In this document: positions 43,113 through 52,580 of the stretch, piece by piece
Layout of the letters: each line of letters opens with the position of its first letter
Position numbering within the stretch: position 1 is the stretch's first letter
Source of the DNA: Actinokineospora bangkokensis
GTDB lineage: Bacteria; Actinomycetota; Actinomycetes; Mycobacteriales; Pseudonocardiaceae
Length of the DNA: 54,426 nt
Assembly: GCF_001940455.1 (NCBI RefSeq)
Contig: NZ_MKQR01000026.1
Location: forward strand, 136,668 to 191,093
Direction of reading: 5' to 3'
Notes under the pieces: generated by a model
What the model was told of the DNA's origin: nothing
Databases searched by the model: none
Seen by the model: only the letters and a program-made list of their open reading frames with translations
Translations under genes and position numbers: made by a program

Positions 43113-44558
43113 TCAGCCGCCGATGACGCCCGGCGGCAGGTGGACGTCCTCGCCGTTGATGTCGTGCGACTCGATGAAGTCCTGCTCGGGCTCGGCCGCG
43201 GCGGCGGTGAAGTCGCGGCGGCGGCCGCCGGTCTGGCGCCCGCCCGCGTCGCCACCGCCCGCGGCCACCGACTCGGCGGCGTCGCCGAACCACTGGCTGC
43301 CACCGAGGGCCTCGGTGCCGAACCGGCGCGGGGCCATCCGGTTGTCCGCCGGGACGCCCGCGCCACCGGCGCCGACCGGGGCGGCGCCCGCGCCCGCCGG
43401 GTTCATCGCGCCCGGGGCGGACCCGGCCGAGGCCGCGCCCGCCGCGGTGAAGTCGTCGCCACCGAGGGCACCCGCGCCCGTGAAGCCGCCCGGGCCGTGC
43501 GGGCCGGGGCGCGAGACCGGGGCGCCCTGGTGGCCGCTGGGCTGGTAGCCGCCCTGACCGCCCTGGCCGCCGCTCTGGGGCAGGTCGGCCTGCGCGGAGG
43601 CGCCCGCCTGGTTGGCCGACCCGCTCGGGGCCCCGCCGCGGACCACGCGCTCGCGGTCGCGGTCGTCGTCGCCGCGGCCGGGGACACCCTGACCGGGCAG
43701 GTAACCGCTGAACTCGCCGTGGGGCCCGCCCGCGCCCACCGGCGGCCCGTAGGGGCGGCGCGGGGTGAACCGGGGGCGGTCGACCACGCCCGCGTACGCG
43801 GGGTTGGTGCCCTCGCCGCCGCCGTGCCACCCGCCGCCGTGGTGCTGGGGCGGCCGGTGCTGGTCCTGGTGGCCGGGGGTGAGCAGGTTGCCGACGAAGT
43901 TCGCGATGCCGGTGCCCAGGTTGACGCCGGGCCCCCGGGTGCCGTGCCCGCCCGTCTCCACACCCGCCAGCGCGGTCGGCTTGGCGAAGCCGTGCGCGGT
44001 GGCCAGGTTGGTCGTGGTGTTCTGCTCGTAGGCGGCCATGACCTCGAAGGCCTTCTGCTCGCCCGCCGACCGCGCGGCCTCCACCGGCTCGGCGTCGTTC
44101 TGCACGCCGACCACGGTCAGCGCGGGGGCGGTGGCCGGGTCGGGCTGCTGGGCGGGGACGTCCTCGGGCGCGGGCATCTCCGCGCGGGCCTTGGCGACCT
44201 CGTCGGCCTGGTTCTCCACCAGCAACCGCATCGCCCCGGCCTCGGTGGCCCCCGCCTGCGCCCAGACGGCCAGCGGCGCGAGCTTGTCGTAGGCGGCGCC
44301 CGCCGCGCGACCGGCCCACTGCGAGCCGGTGGCGCTGAGCGAGTCGCCGAGGTCCTGGCCGATCTCGGTGAGGGCGGCGTGCAGCGCCGCCCAGCGGCGC
44401 GACGGGTCCGCCGAGGCCTGCGCCCCCGGCCCGTCGTGCAGCATCCGGTACAGCTCCTCGTGGGTGAACCCGCGCCAGCGCCGCACCTCGTCGGGCAGCG
44501 GCTGCTGCTGCTGGTTCCCCGCCTGCTGGGCGCCCTGCGCCGTGGCCTGCTCGGTCAT
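43113..44558 (-). CDS. PPE-like type VII secretion substrate
   Basis: This 481-residue protein has residues ~25-180 forming an all-helical PPE/WXG-type domain (RRWRGFTHEELYRMLHDGPG, then a QWAGRAAGAAYDKLAPLAVWA turn and long helices). A very Gly/Pro/Ala/His-rich, low-complexity C-terminus follows, with motifs such as RRFGTEALGGSQWFGDAAES near the end that recur in Pseudonocardiales proteins. ATG 44558 has AGGGGA upstream. It is second of three genes (PE-like, PPE-like, EspG-like). No enzymatic domain is visible, so it is not an obvious toxin. Secretion with the PE-like partner is inferred. Confidence 0.82.
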   Translation of the reverse strand: MTEQATAQGAQQAGNQQQQPLPDEVRRWRGFTHEELYRMLHDGPGAQASADPSRRWAALHAALTEIGQDLGDSLSATGSQWAGRAAGAAYDKLAPLAVWAQAGATEAGAMRLLVENQADEVAKARAEMPAPEDVPAQQPDPATAPALTVVGVQNDAEPVEAARSAGEQKAFEVMAAYEQNTTTNLATAHGFAKPTALAGVETGGHGTRGPGVNLGTGIANFVGNLLTPGHQDQHRPPQHHGGGWHGGGEGTNPAYAGVVDRPRFTPRRPYGPPVGAGGPHGEFSGYLPGQGVPGRGDDDRDRERVVRGGAPSGSANQAGASAQADLPQSGGQGGQGGYQPSGHQGAPVSRPGPHGPGGFTGAGALGGDDFTAAGAASAGSAPGAMNPAGAGAAPVGAGGAGVPADNRMAPRRFGTEALGGSQWFGDAAESVAAGGGDAGGRQTGGRRRDFTAAAAEPEQDFIESHDINGEDVHLPPGVIGG

Positions 44559-44609
44559 GCCCGTCCCCTTGCCCTGCGTGGTCCCTCGCCCCTTGCCGGT
44601 CCTGCTCGC

Positions 44610-44999
44610 CTAGCCCTGGCCCCGCTGGGTGACCGTGGCCGAGTTGTCCTCCTCCAGCAGCCGGTAGTGCTCGGCGACCTTGTCCAGGTTGTGCACGGCG
44701 GTGTCGAGCTGCGCGCGGAACGACCGCAGGGCCAGCAGCGCGGCCCGCTCCTGGTCGTCGGCGGCGAGCCCGTTGACCGCGGTGGCGGCCTCCAGGCTGA
44801 CCGGGTCCTTGGCCCACGGCTCGACCCGCAGCCCGATGTCGTCGAGCCCGAGCTCCCCGTCGACCCGCGCGAGCGCCTCCGCGAAGGCGGCGCGCAGCCC
44901 CGGCACCGCCTCGGGCGCGACGTTCAGCACGTCGAGCGGGTCGTCACCCCGTCCCCCCGGCCCGCCCTGGTTGCCGTGCCCGTGTCCCGCTGGTGCCAC
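44610..44999 (-). CDS. PE-like small helical ESX protein
   Basis: This 129-residue protein has a Gly/His-rich N-terminal ~25 residues, then two long amphipathic helices (PGLRAAFAEALARVDGEL and SFRAQLDTAVHNLDKVAEHYRLLEEDN). They are joined by a loop, like PE partners of PPE proteins in actinobacteria outside Mycobacterium. The YRLLEEDN C-terminal helix has a Y..L..ED pattern reminiscent of the YxxxD/E ESX secretion signal (here YRLLE). The GTG has GGAGG 5 nt upstream. It is the first gene of the PE-PPE-EspG module, 51 nt before the PPE-like gene. Confidence 0.78.
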   Translation of the reverse strand: MAPAGHGHGNQGGPGGRGDDPLDVLNVAPEAVPGLRAAFAEALARVDGELGLDDIGLRVEPWAKDPVSLEAATAVNGLAADDQERAALLALRSFRAQLDTAVHNLDKVAEHYRLLEEDNSATVTQRGQG

Positions 45000-45120
45000 G
45001 ACGCCTCCCCGTCTCCCCTGTGCGCACCGACTCTACCGAGTGCCCACCCTCGGATTCGACCGTTCCCGTGCCATGTCTCAGACGTGCACCGGGCCGCCTC
45101 GGTTCCGCAACCCGCCGGCT

Positions 45121-45669
45121 TCACACCGTTTCGCCCCGTACAACGTCAGGATCCACCCTCGGGTTACGCATGACCAGTACCCAGGTGTCGTCGATCTCAC
45201 GCAAGGAGGTGAACCCCACCCGCTCCGCCACCCGCAGCGACGCCGTGTTCCCCACCCCGACGGTGCAGGTCAGCTCCCGCAGCCCCAACCCCCCGAACCC
45301 GAACCGCACCACGGCCCCCACCGCGTCGGTCACCACCCCGCGCCCCCGGGCCACCGGGTGCGCCCAGTACCCCACCTCGCCCACCCCCCGGGCCAGGTCC
45401 AGCCCCTTGATCAGCACCTCGGCCAGGAACCGCCCCGTCGTCGGCTCCGCCGCCACCCACGACAACCGCGTCTCCTCGACCCACTCCGCCCGCCGCCGCT
45501 CGACGTACTCGCCCGCCTCGACCAGCGACCCCACCCGGATGAACGGCAACCACCGCCTGCACTCCGCGTCGGCGAACCCCTCCACCAGCGCGGGCCGGTC
45601 GTCCATCAGCTCGTCGGCCCGGAAACCCCGCAGGTAGCAGGTCCCCGCGTTGATCTCCACCGGTTCCAC
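45121..45669 (-). CDS. GNAT family N-acetyltransferase (RimJ/RimL-like)
   Basis: This 182-residue acetyltransferase has the acetyl-CoA-binding motif A in EVGYWAHPVARGRGVVTDAVGAVVRFGF (Q/RxxGxG/A as ARGRGV). Motif B is RELTCTVGVGNTASLRVAERVGF, typical of RimJ/RimL ribosomal-protein or small-molecule acetyltransferases. The GTG at 45669 has TAGCGT 6 nt upstream. It stands alone, facing the repeat-rich intergenic region. The substrate is unknown. Confidence 0.88.
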   Translation of the reverse strand: MEPVEINAGTCYLRGFRADELMDDRPALVEGFADAECRRWLPFIRVGSLVEAGEYVERRRAEWVEETRLSWVAAEPTTGRFLAEVLIKGLDLARGVGEVGYWAHPVARGRGVVTDAVGAVVRFGFGGLGLRELTCTVGVGNTASLRVAERVGFTSLREIDDTWVLVMRNPRVDPDVVRGETV

Positions 45670-45675
45670 GCCCCC

Positions 45676-45681
45676 ACGCTA
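45676..45681 (-). promoter_or_regulatory. -10 hexamer TAGCGT, leaderless promoter of the GNAT gene
   Basis: It lies on the minus strand, 6 nt before GTG 45669. Confidence 0.5.
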
Positions 45682-45776
45682 TCCCCCACCCCCGACACCC
45701 CCGCCCCCGATCCACCCCACCCCGCCTGCGCACCACCCATCCCCGCACGAACACCCCCACCCGCACCGAGCCGCGC

Positions 45777-45894
45777 CTAGCACAGATCCGCCCCACCCAG
45801 GTCGCTCCATCCACAGCCCCAGGGGGACCCCCGAATTCCATCCTCCCAGCACACCACGACACCCCAGGCCTCAAGATCGCGAGTTGTCCACAGG
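45777..45894 (+). repeat. DnaA-box intergenic element, copy R1
   Basis: Block A is CTAGCACA (45777-45784), block B is CATCCACAG (45808-45816) followed by the GGGGGACCCCCGAATTCCA core, and block C is TTGTCCACA (45884-45892) followed by GG. The last 24 bp are identical to the same part of R2. Blocks B and C are 76 bp apart. Confidence 0.8.
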
Positions 45895-45947
45895 TCCACC
45901 CAGCACCGCGCCACACCGCAGGCCCACGCGGCCACAAGCACCCGCCC

Positions 45948-46064
45948 TTACCACACAACACCCGCCACCAGGCGAAACCATCCACAGGCCCAGGGGGACC
46001 CCCGATTTCCACTCTGCCACGCAGGACCGACAACCCGCGCTCAAGATCGCGAGTTGTCCACAGG
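45948..46064 (+). repeat. DnaA-box intergenic element, copy R2
   Basis: TTACCACA is at 45948-45955, CATCCACAGG at 45979-45988, the GGGGGACCCCC core at 45993-46003 and TTGTCCACA at 46054-46062. Blocks B and C are 75 bp apart. It has the same orientation as R1, 171 bp away. The rest of 45670-46113 holds no gene. Confidence 0.8.
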
Positions 46065-46113
46065 GGCATGAGCGGGGGCAGCGCGGGGCGAGGCAGGGCC
46101 AGCGCGGCCGGGG

Positions 46114-46509
46114 TCAGGGACGGCCGCCCCAGTGGCGGCCGCGGGCGGCGGCGAGCCACATCAGGGGGGCGATGAGGAAGGGGAGGGCGAGGCCCTTGGT
46201 GGCGATCACGAGGGTGATCATCAGCGCGAGCAGCACGGGGGCCAGGGCGACCGGCGGGCCGGGGCGGCGGGCCAGGCGGCCGGGGTGCGGGGCGCGGGCG
46301 GGGGCGTCGAAGCGGGGCTTGGGCTCGGGCAGGTCGCTGAACAGGGCCAGCAGGTCGCCGCGGGTCCTGGCGGTGGTGGCGGTGGCGGAGCGGTCGCCGT
46401 ACTCCTCGACGTCGAGGCGGCCCGCGGCCATGTGCTCACCGAGCAGGCGCAGCGCGGTCTCCCGCTCGGCGTCGCCGATGCGCAGGTCGGGCTGGGGGTC
46501 GCTCACCAC
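46114..46509 (-). CDS. DUF1707 domain membrane protein (copy A)
   Basis: This 131-residue protein has an N-terminal DUF1707 (SHOCT-like) module with the DLRIGDAERETALRLLGEHMAAGRLDVEEYGDRSATATTARTRGDLLALFSDLP text (residues 8-62), a basic linker, and two hydrophobic helices (VALAPVLLALMITLVIATKG and LPFLIAPLMWLAAA). DUF1707 is thought to be a small regulatory or oligomerisation domain. The function is otherwise unknown. Two adjacent GTG codons (46509 and 46506) are possible starts. It is a tandem paralogue of the next gene. Confidence 0.86.
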   Translation of the reverse strand: MVSDPQPDLRIGDAERETALRLLGEHMAAGRLDVEEYGDRSATATTARTRGDLLALFSDLPEPKPRFDAPARAPHPGRLARRPGPPVALAPVLLALMITLVIATKGLALPFLIAPLMWLAAARGRHWGGRP

Positions 46510-46542
46510 CCCGATGCTCCGACCGGGCAGCTGAGGGCGCTC

Positions 46543-46998
46543 TCAGGGGCGGCGGCGGGCGGCGCTCTCCAGGGTGCCCGCCGCGATCGTCACCAGCACG
46601 GTCGCCACGATCGTCCACCAGGCGCCGGTGAACGCCGTCAGGACGATGGCACCGGGGATGCCCAGCACCAGCGTCAGCGCGCACAGCGTCCCCAGCGCCT
46701 CGCTCAGCGGGGTGGCCAGCAGGCCGTCCGGCGGGGTGCGCCCCGACTTGCCCGCCGCGTCCCGCACCGCCCGCAGCGGGCTGCGGGCGGCGCTCATGTC
46801 GGGGTGCGGGGCGGGCAGGTCGGTGAACAGCGCCTCCAGCTCCGACCGCGTGCGCGCGGCACCCGCGCGCACGCAGCGGAACTCGTACTCGTCCAGCTCC
46901 AGCCGACCGGTGGCGAGGTGGGCGGCCAGCAGCCGCACCGCCTCGTCCCGCTCCGCCGCGCTGATCCGGATGCCCTGGTCGCGGCCCTGCTCCACCAC
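46543..46998 (-). CDS. DUF1707 domain membrane protein (copy B)
   Basis: This 151-residue paralogue of copy A has the DUF1707 module at about residues 9-65 (IRISAAERDEAVRLLAAHLATGRLELDEYEFRCVRAGAARTRSELEALFTDLP), a linker, and two membrane helices (LGTLCALTLVLGIPGAIVLTAF and WWTIVATVLVTIAAGTL). The GTG at 46998 has TAGGAT 7 nt upstream. It is followed 33 nt later by copy A, and lies 30 nt downstream of accA3 on the same strand. Its own promoter suggests it is not simply the tail of the accA3 operon. Confidence 0.86.
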   Translation of the reverse strand: MVEQGRDQGIRISAAERDEAVRLLAAHLATGRLELDEYEFRCVRAGAARTRSELEALFTDLPAPHPDMSAARSPLRAVRDAAGKSGRTPPDGLLATPLSEALGTLCALTLVLGIPGAIVLTAFTGAWWTIVATVLVTIAAGTLESAARRRP

Positions 46999-47005
46999 GG
47001 GCCGG

Positions 47006-47011
47006 ATCCTA
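47006..47011 (-). promoter_or_regulatory. -10 hexamer TAGGAT, leaderless promoter of the DUF1707 pair
   Basis: It lies on the minus strand, 7 nt before GTG 46998, between the accA3 stop and the gene. Confidence 0.5.
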
Positions 47012-47028
47012 GGGCCTCCGCCGGTGCC

Positions 47029-48810
47029 TCAGTCCTTGATCTCGCAGATCACCGAACCGGTCGTCACCGTCTCGCCCTGGGCGACGGTGAGGCCGGTGAC
47101 GGTGCCGGACTTGTGCGCGGTGACCGGGTTCTCCATCTTCATGGCCTCCAGCACCACGACCAGCTCGCCCGCCTGCACGGCCTGCCCGTCCTCGACGGCG
47201 ATCTTGACGATCGTGCCCTGCATCGGCGCGGCGACCGCGTCGCCGGACGCGGCGGCACCGGCCTTGGCCCCGGCCCGCTTGCGCGGCTTGGCCTTGGCGG
47301 CCGCGCCGCCCCCGCCACCGCCGCCGCCCACGGCCAGGTTGCCCGGCAGCGACACCTCCAGGCGGCGCCCGCCGACCTCGACCACGACGTTCTGGCGGGG
47401 CTCGTCCTCGCCCGCCTCGGCCGCGCCGGTGAACGGCTCGATCGTGTTGTCGAACTCGGTCTCGATCCACCGGGTGTGCACGGTGAACTTCTCGCCGTCG
47501 CCGAGGAAGGCCGGGTCGCGCACGATCGCGCGGTGGAACGGCACGACCGTGGCCATGCCCTCCACGACCAGCTCGTCGAGCGCGCGGCGGGAGCGGGCCA
47601 GCGCCTGGTCGCGGTCCTCGCCGGTGACGATGACCTTGGCCAGCAGCGAGTCGAACTGCCCGCCGATGACGGTGCCGGACTCCACGCCGGAGTCCACCCG
47701 CACGCCGGGGCCGTCGGGGGCGACCCAGCGGGTCACCGTGCCCGGGGCGGGCAGGAAGCCGCGGCCCGCGTCCTCGCCGTTGATGCGGAACTCGATGGAG
47801 TGCCCGCGCGGGGTGGGGTCCTCGGTGAAGCGCAGCTTCTCGCCCGCGGCGACCCGGAACTGCTCCAGCACCAGGTCGACGCCCGCGGTCTCCTCCGAGA
47901 CCGGGTGCTCGACCTGCAGGCGGGTGTTGACCTCCAGGAAGGAGATGGCGCCGTTCGCGCCGACCAGGTACTCCACGGTGCCCGCACCGGAGTAACCGGC
48001 CTCCTTGCAGATGGCCTTGGCGGAGCTGTGGATCTCGGCGCGCTGGGCGTCGGTGAGGAACGGCGCGGGGGCCTCCTCGACCAGCTTCTGGTGGCGGCGC
48101 TGCAGCGAGCAGTCGCGGGTGCCCACGACCACCACGTTGCCGTGCTTGTCCGCGATGACCTGGGCCTCGACGTGGCGGGGCTTGTCCAGGTACAGCTCGA
48201 CGAAGCACTCGCCGCGGCCGAAGGCGGCGACCGCCTCGCGCACCGCGGACTCGAACAGCTCGGGGATCTCCTCCAGGGTGCGGGCGACCTTGAGGCCGCG
48301 GCCGCCGCCGCCGAACGCCGCCTTGATCGCCACGGGCAGGCCGTGCTCCTCGGCGAAGGCGATGATCTCGTCCGCGCCGGAGACCGGCTCCTTGGTGCCG
48401 GGCACCAGCGGGGCACCGGCGCGCATGGCGATGTGCCGGGCGGTGACCTTGTCCCCGAGGTCGCGGATGGCCTGCGGGTCCGGGCCCACCCAGGTCAGCC
48501 CGGCGTCGATGACGGCCTGGGCGAACTCGGCGTTCTCGGACAGGAACCCGTAGCCGGGGTGCACCGCGTCCGCGCCGGAGCGCTTGGCGGCGTCGATCAC
48601 CTTGTCGATGTCCAGGTAGCTCTCGCCGGGGGTGTTCCCGCCGAGGGCGAACGCCTCATCGGCCAACCGGGCGAACAGCGCGTCCCGGTCCGGCTCGGCG
48701 TAGACGGCGACGCTGGCGAGGCCTGCGTCCTGGCAAGCACGGATGACCCGGACGGCGATCTCGCCCCGGTTGGCGATGAGGACCTTGCTCAACGCCTTCG
48801 ACTCGGACAC
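47029..48810 (-). CDS. accA3: Acetyl/propionyl-CoA carboxylase alpha subunit (biotin carboxylase + BCCP)
   Basis: This 593-residue biotin-dependent enzyme subunit has biotin carboxylase at about residues 8-450 ([20 protein letters not shown], the ATP-grasp [47 protein letters not shown]). A linker with Gly/Ala/Lys runs from about 490 to 520, and the C-terminal BCCP has the biotin site EAMKMEN (Lys558). It carboxylates its biotin and serves AccD-type partners such as AccD5 at 11.7 kb. GTG 48810 has GGAGG 6 nt upstream, with homology starting at once. It is 34 kb from birA-accD5-accE5. Confidence 0.96.
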   Translation of the reverse strand: MSESKALSKVLIANRGEIAVRVIRACQDAGLASVAVYAEPDRDALFARLADEAFALGGNTPGESYLDIDKVIDAAKRSGADAVHPGYGFLSENAEFAQAVIDAGLTWVGPDPQAIRDLGDKVTARHIAMRAGAPLVPGTKEPVSGADEIIAFAEEHGLPVAIKAAFGGGGRGLKVARTLEEIPELFESAVREAVAAFGRGECFVELYLDKPRHVEAQVIADKHGNVVVVGTRDCSLQRRHQKLVEEAPAPFLTDAQRAEIHSSAKAICKEAGYSGAGTVEYLVGANGAISFLEVNTRLQVEHPVSEETAGVDLVLEQFRVAAGEKLRFTEDPTPRGHSIEFRINGEDAGRGFLPAPGTVTRWVAPDGPGVRVDSGVESGTVIGGQFDSLLAKVIVTGEDRDQALARSRRALDELVVEGMATVVPFHRAIVRDPAFLGDGEKFTVHTRWIETEFDNTIEPFTGAAEAGEDEPRQNVVVEVGGRRLEVSLPGNLAVGGGGGGGGAAAKAKPRKRAGAKAGAAASGDAVAAPMQGTIVKIAVEDGQAVQAGELVVVLEAMKMENPVTAHKSGTVTGLTVAQGETVTTGSVICEIKD

Positions 48811-48910
48811 GCCGTTCCTCCTTGACTCGCGCGGGCTGCTGGGCAGTTTACGGATTCCGCAGCCCCGGGGAACCGTAAGAACCCCCACAATCGCGGATAA
48901 TGGTCGAGCA

Positions 48911-49651
48911 GTGGGCGCTTCACTAGCGGGGGTGACAGCTTTGCCGCTTCTACGGGTACCACGCGGAGTCCTGTGGACGGCCCTGCTGTGCGCCGCACTG
49001 GTGGTGGCCTCAGTGGGCGGTGCCGCCTGGTTGCGCCACCGGGGCGCCGCCCGGGCAGCCCAAGTGGACCCACCGCCCGCCGCGGGCCAGCCCGCCCCGA
49101 CCTCCCCCGGCACCGGCGCCGACGGCTGCCGCCCCGGTGAGGCGTGCACCGTCCTGGGCACCGAGGTCATCGGCACCACCCACATCCAGCTCATCGGCGA
49201 CCCCGGCGGCCGCAGCGGCCGCCTGCGCATCGGCGGCTCGGCCTCGCTGAGCCTGGTCGTGGAGCTGACCGTCGCGGGCTCCGGCGTCACCCTCGACCAG
49301 GGCTCCCTGACCTGCGTCGGCGCGGGCATCTCCGCCTGCCTCGTCCGCGGCACCGGCCCCACCGGCGTCGTCGGCCAAGCCGTCGTCGGCCGCTCCGGCA
49401 CCTGGAGCCCCATCAACCGCGCCTTCACCTCCACCGCGGGCTACCTCGCCCTCAACCAGGTCTACGGCGACTCCACCCCCGAGGTCCTCGCCGCCACCTG
49501 CACCCCCGGCTGCGCCCGCGTCTACCTGCAGGTCTCCCAGATCACCGGCCCCGTCCTCGGCTGCACCCAGCCCTACCCCAGGCTGACCGCCCTCCCCCGC
49601 TACCCCGACGTCTCCGTCCCCTACGCCGCCCTCCGCCCCTGCCCCACCTGA
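48911..49651 (+). CDS. Membrane-anchored exported protein of unknown function
   Basis: This 246-residue protein has one N-terminal membrane helix ([20 protein letters not shown], residues ~21-40), a short Pro-rich stalk, and an external domain of ~180 residues. The external domain has seven Cys residues ([50 protein letters not shown]) that could form disulfides. Its beta-rich text ([23 protein letters not shown]) suggests a compact fold. I recognise no family. GTG 48911 follows GATAAT (48896-48901) by 9 nt. A second in-frame GTG is at 48932. It is divergent from accA3. Confidence 0.72.
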   Translation: MGASLAGVTALPLLRVPRGVLWTALLCAALVVASVGGAAWLRHRGAARAAQVDPPPAAGQPAPTSPGTGADGCRPGEACTVLGTEVIGTTHIQLIGDPGGRSGRLRIGGSASLSLVVELTVAGSGVTLDQGSLTCVGAGISACLVRGTGPTGVVGQAVVGRSGTWSPINRAFTSTAGYLALNQVYGDSTPEVLAATCTPGCARVYLQVSQITGPVLGCTQPYPRLTALPRYPDVSVPYAALRPCPT

Positions 49652-49654
49652 CCC

Positions 49655-49762
49655 CCTGTGGACAACCCCCACCTCCCCCACACCCCACCTGGCAGAATGG
49701 AATTCGGGGGTCCCCCTGGCCCTGTGGATGGATCACCCCACACCCACCGCCCTTGTGGTAGG
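49655..49762 (-). repeat. DnaA-box intergenic element, copy R3
   Basis: In inverted orientation: TGTGGACAA (49657-49665), GGGGGTCCCCC core (49706-49716), CTGTGGATG (49722-49730) and TGTGGTA (49754-49760). Blocks C and B are 65 bp apart, ten less than in most copies. Confidence 0.8.
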
Positions 49763-49835
49763 AGCCGCGTGACCTCGCCCCCGCCCCGCTCGGGCGCACC
49801 GGGCAGCCAGCTCCCGCGGAGGACACCCCCGACCC

Positions 49836-49954
49836 CTGTGGACAACTGCCACCACCGTGCCCGGAACTGTCGTGCCCCCGTGGCAGAGTGGAAATCGGGG
49901 GTCCCCCTGGGCCTGTGGACAGGATCGTCCGCAGGCGCGTGATCTGTGGTAAGG
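49836..49954 (-). repeat. DnaA-box intergenic element, copy R4
   Basis: In inverted orientation: TGTGGACAA (49837-49845), GGGGGTCCCCC core (49897-49907), CTGTGGACA (49913-49921) and TGTGGTAA (49945-49952). Spacing is 76 bp. Block B here is itself a better TGTCCACAG box. Confidence 0.8.
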
Positions 49955-49998
49955 GCGGAGCAGCCAGGAAACCGTTGCCGCAGCGGCACTTGGCGCAC

Positions 49999-50115
49999 CT
50001 GTGGACAACCCCCGCCGCCCAGCCGGAACTGTCGGCCCGTGCCGGCAGAGTGGAACTCGGGGGATCCCCGGGACCTGTGGACAGAGGAACCCGCTCGCCG
50101 GGGTCCTGTGGTAGG
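49999..50115 (-). repeat. DnaA-box intergenic element, copy R5
   Basis: In inverted orientation: TGTGGACAA (50000-50008), core GGGGGATCCCC (50059-50069), CTGTGGACA (50075-50083) and TGTGGTAGG (50107-50115). Spacing is 75 bp. R3-R5 together fill nearly all of 49652-50141, which has no gene. Confidence 0.8.
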
Positions 50116-50141
50116 CGACCTCGACGAGCGGGTTCCGGGGG

Positions 50142-51130
50142 TCAGATGCCCAGGCCGCGCAGGGCCTCGGCCGGGTACCGGGTGCCCGCGGGCCCGTCCT
50201 GGGGGACGGCGGCCTCGATGGCGGCGAGGTCGTCGGCGGACAGGTCCAGCGTGGCGGCGGCGATGTTCTCGGCGAGGTACCCGCGGCGCTTGGTGCCCGG
50301 GATGGGCACGACGTCGTCGCCGCGGGACTGGACCCAGGCCAGGGCCAGCTGCCCCGCGGTCACGCCGCGGTCGGCGGCGAGGGATTCCAGTGCGCGCACG
50401 ATGGCCTGGTTGCGCTCGAAGTTGTCACCGGAAAAGCGCGGGTGGGTCCCACGGGTGTCACCGGTCGACAAATCCCCCGGCGTGGCGAAGCGACCGGTCA
50501 GGAATCCGCGGCCGAGCGGCGAATAGGCGACGACCCCGATGCCGAGTTCGCGGCAGGTGCCGAGGATCTGCTCCTCGATGTCGCGCGACCACAGCGACCA
50601 CTCGGTCTGGAGCGCGGCGATCGGGTGCACCGCGGCGGCGCGGCGCAGGGTGTCCGGGCCCGCCTCGGAGAGGCCGAGGTGGCGGACCTTGCCCGCCTCG
50701 ACCAGCTCCGCCATCGCGCCCACGGTCTCCTCGATGGGCACGCCGGGGTCGACGCGGTGCTGGTAGTACAGGTCGACGTGGTCCACGCCGAGCCTGCGCA
50801 GCGAGGCGTCGCAGGCGGAGCGGACGTAGGCGGCGTCGCCGCGGATGCCGCGCGCGGACGGGTTGTCCGGGTCGCGGACCACGCCGAACTTCGTGGCCAG
50901 CACCACCTCGTCGCGGCGGCCCGCGATGGCCTTGCCCACCAGCACCTCGTTGGTGTGCGGGCCGTACATGTCCGAGGTGTCGAGCAGGGTGACCCCCGCG
51001 TCGAGCGCGGCGTGGATGGTCGCGGTGGACTCCGCGTCGTCGCGCTCGCCGTAGAAGTCGCTCATGCCCATGCAGCCCAGGCCCTGCGCGCTGACCCGCA
51101 GGTCGCCCAGCGCGCGCTGCGGCAGCCCGC

Positions 51131-51134
<4 letters not shown>
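50142..51134 (-). CDS. Aldo/keto reductase (second in operon)
   Basis: This 330-residue NADPH-dependent reductase of the AKR superfamily has the catalytic Asp/Tyr in [14 protein letters not shown] (Y near residue 58), Lys in VLATKFGVV, His in [10 protein letters not shown], and C-terminal cofactor-binding text [17 protein letters not shown]. It is close to YajO/IolS-type aldo-keto reductases. Its GTG overlaps the preceding AKR stop codon (GTGA). The two AKRs are tandem paralogues with long identical stretches. With the MerR gene they form one operon, suggesting detoxification of a reactive carbonyl or quinone. Confidence 0.93.
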
Positions 51135-52104
<970 letters not shown>

Positions 52105-52108
<4 letters not shown>

Positions 52109-52518
52109 GCGGTCGCCTCCCGCAGCTCGGGGACGGCAGCGGCCGGGGCACCGGCCTCGCACGCGGCCATCCGCTCGTAGTTGTCGATCTTGTAGTCGAG
52201 GACCTCCAGGCAGGACCGCAGCTCGGCCACCCTGGCCAGCACGTCCGCCCGGTGGCGCTCGAGGATGCGCTTGCGCGGGACCGCGCTGGCCGGGCCCTGG
52301 TGGCGCAGCCTGGCGTACTCCCGCATCAGCCTGATGGGCATGCCGGTGGTCCGCAGCCTGGTGAGGAAGGTGAGCCAGTCCAGGTCGGAGTCGGTGTAGG
52401 CCCGCCTGCCCCCGGAGTCGCGGGCGGGGGGATCGATCAGCTCGATCCGCTCGTAGTACCTGAGGGTGTCGATCGACAGCCCAGTGCGGTGGGCCGCCTC
52501 GGCGATCGCGTAGGTCAC
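52105..52518 (-). CDS. MerR family regulator of the aldo/keto reductase operon
   Basis: This 137-residue regulator has an N-terminal MerR winged helix ([48 protein letters not shown]), a coiled dimerisation helix, and a short C-terminus with Cys at about residues 101 and 118 ([18 protein letters not shown]). It is similar in size to YyaN/AdhR-like aldehyde-responsive MerR proteins. The GTG is 7 nt from TACCGT, so a leaderless mRNA is likely. The operator sits in a 19-bp spacer. The gene heads the operon and autoregulation is expected. Confidence 0.93.
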
Positions 52519-52525
52519 GGGGTCG

Positions 52526-52556
52526 ACGGTAGGAGCTGGAGTGCGCTCCAGGTCAA
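52526..52556 (-). promoter_or_regulatory. MerR-type promoter with 19-bp spacer and dyad
   Basis: On the minus strand the -35 is TTGACC (52556-52551) and the -10 is TACCGT (52531-52526), separated by 19 bp, the over-long spacer typical of MerR-activated promoters. The dyad CTGGAG-TGCG-CTCCAG (52536-52551) fills the spacer. The GTG start follows 7 nt after the -10. Confidence 0.85.
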
Positions 52557-52580
52557 CCCGAACCGCCGCGCGCGCCCGGT

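Noticed and set aside
46543..48810. accA3 and the DUF1707 genes as one operon
   Set aside because: The 30-nt gap contains TAGGAT exactly 7 nt before the DUF1707 start codon, arguing for a separate promoter, although read-through cannot be excluded.
49658..49942. Small proteins with recurring FGGPPGPVDG-like peptides in the element-rich gaps
   Set aside because: The recurring peptide comes from translating the GGGGGTCCCCC core of the repeat elements in different frames. Starts and ribosome binding sites are not conserved between copies.
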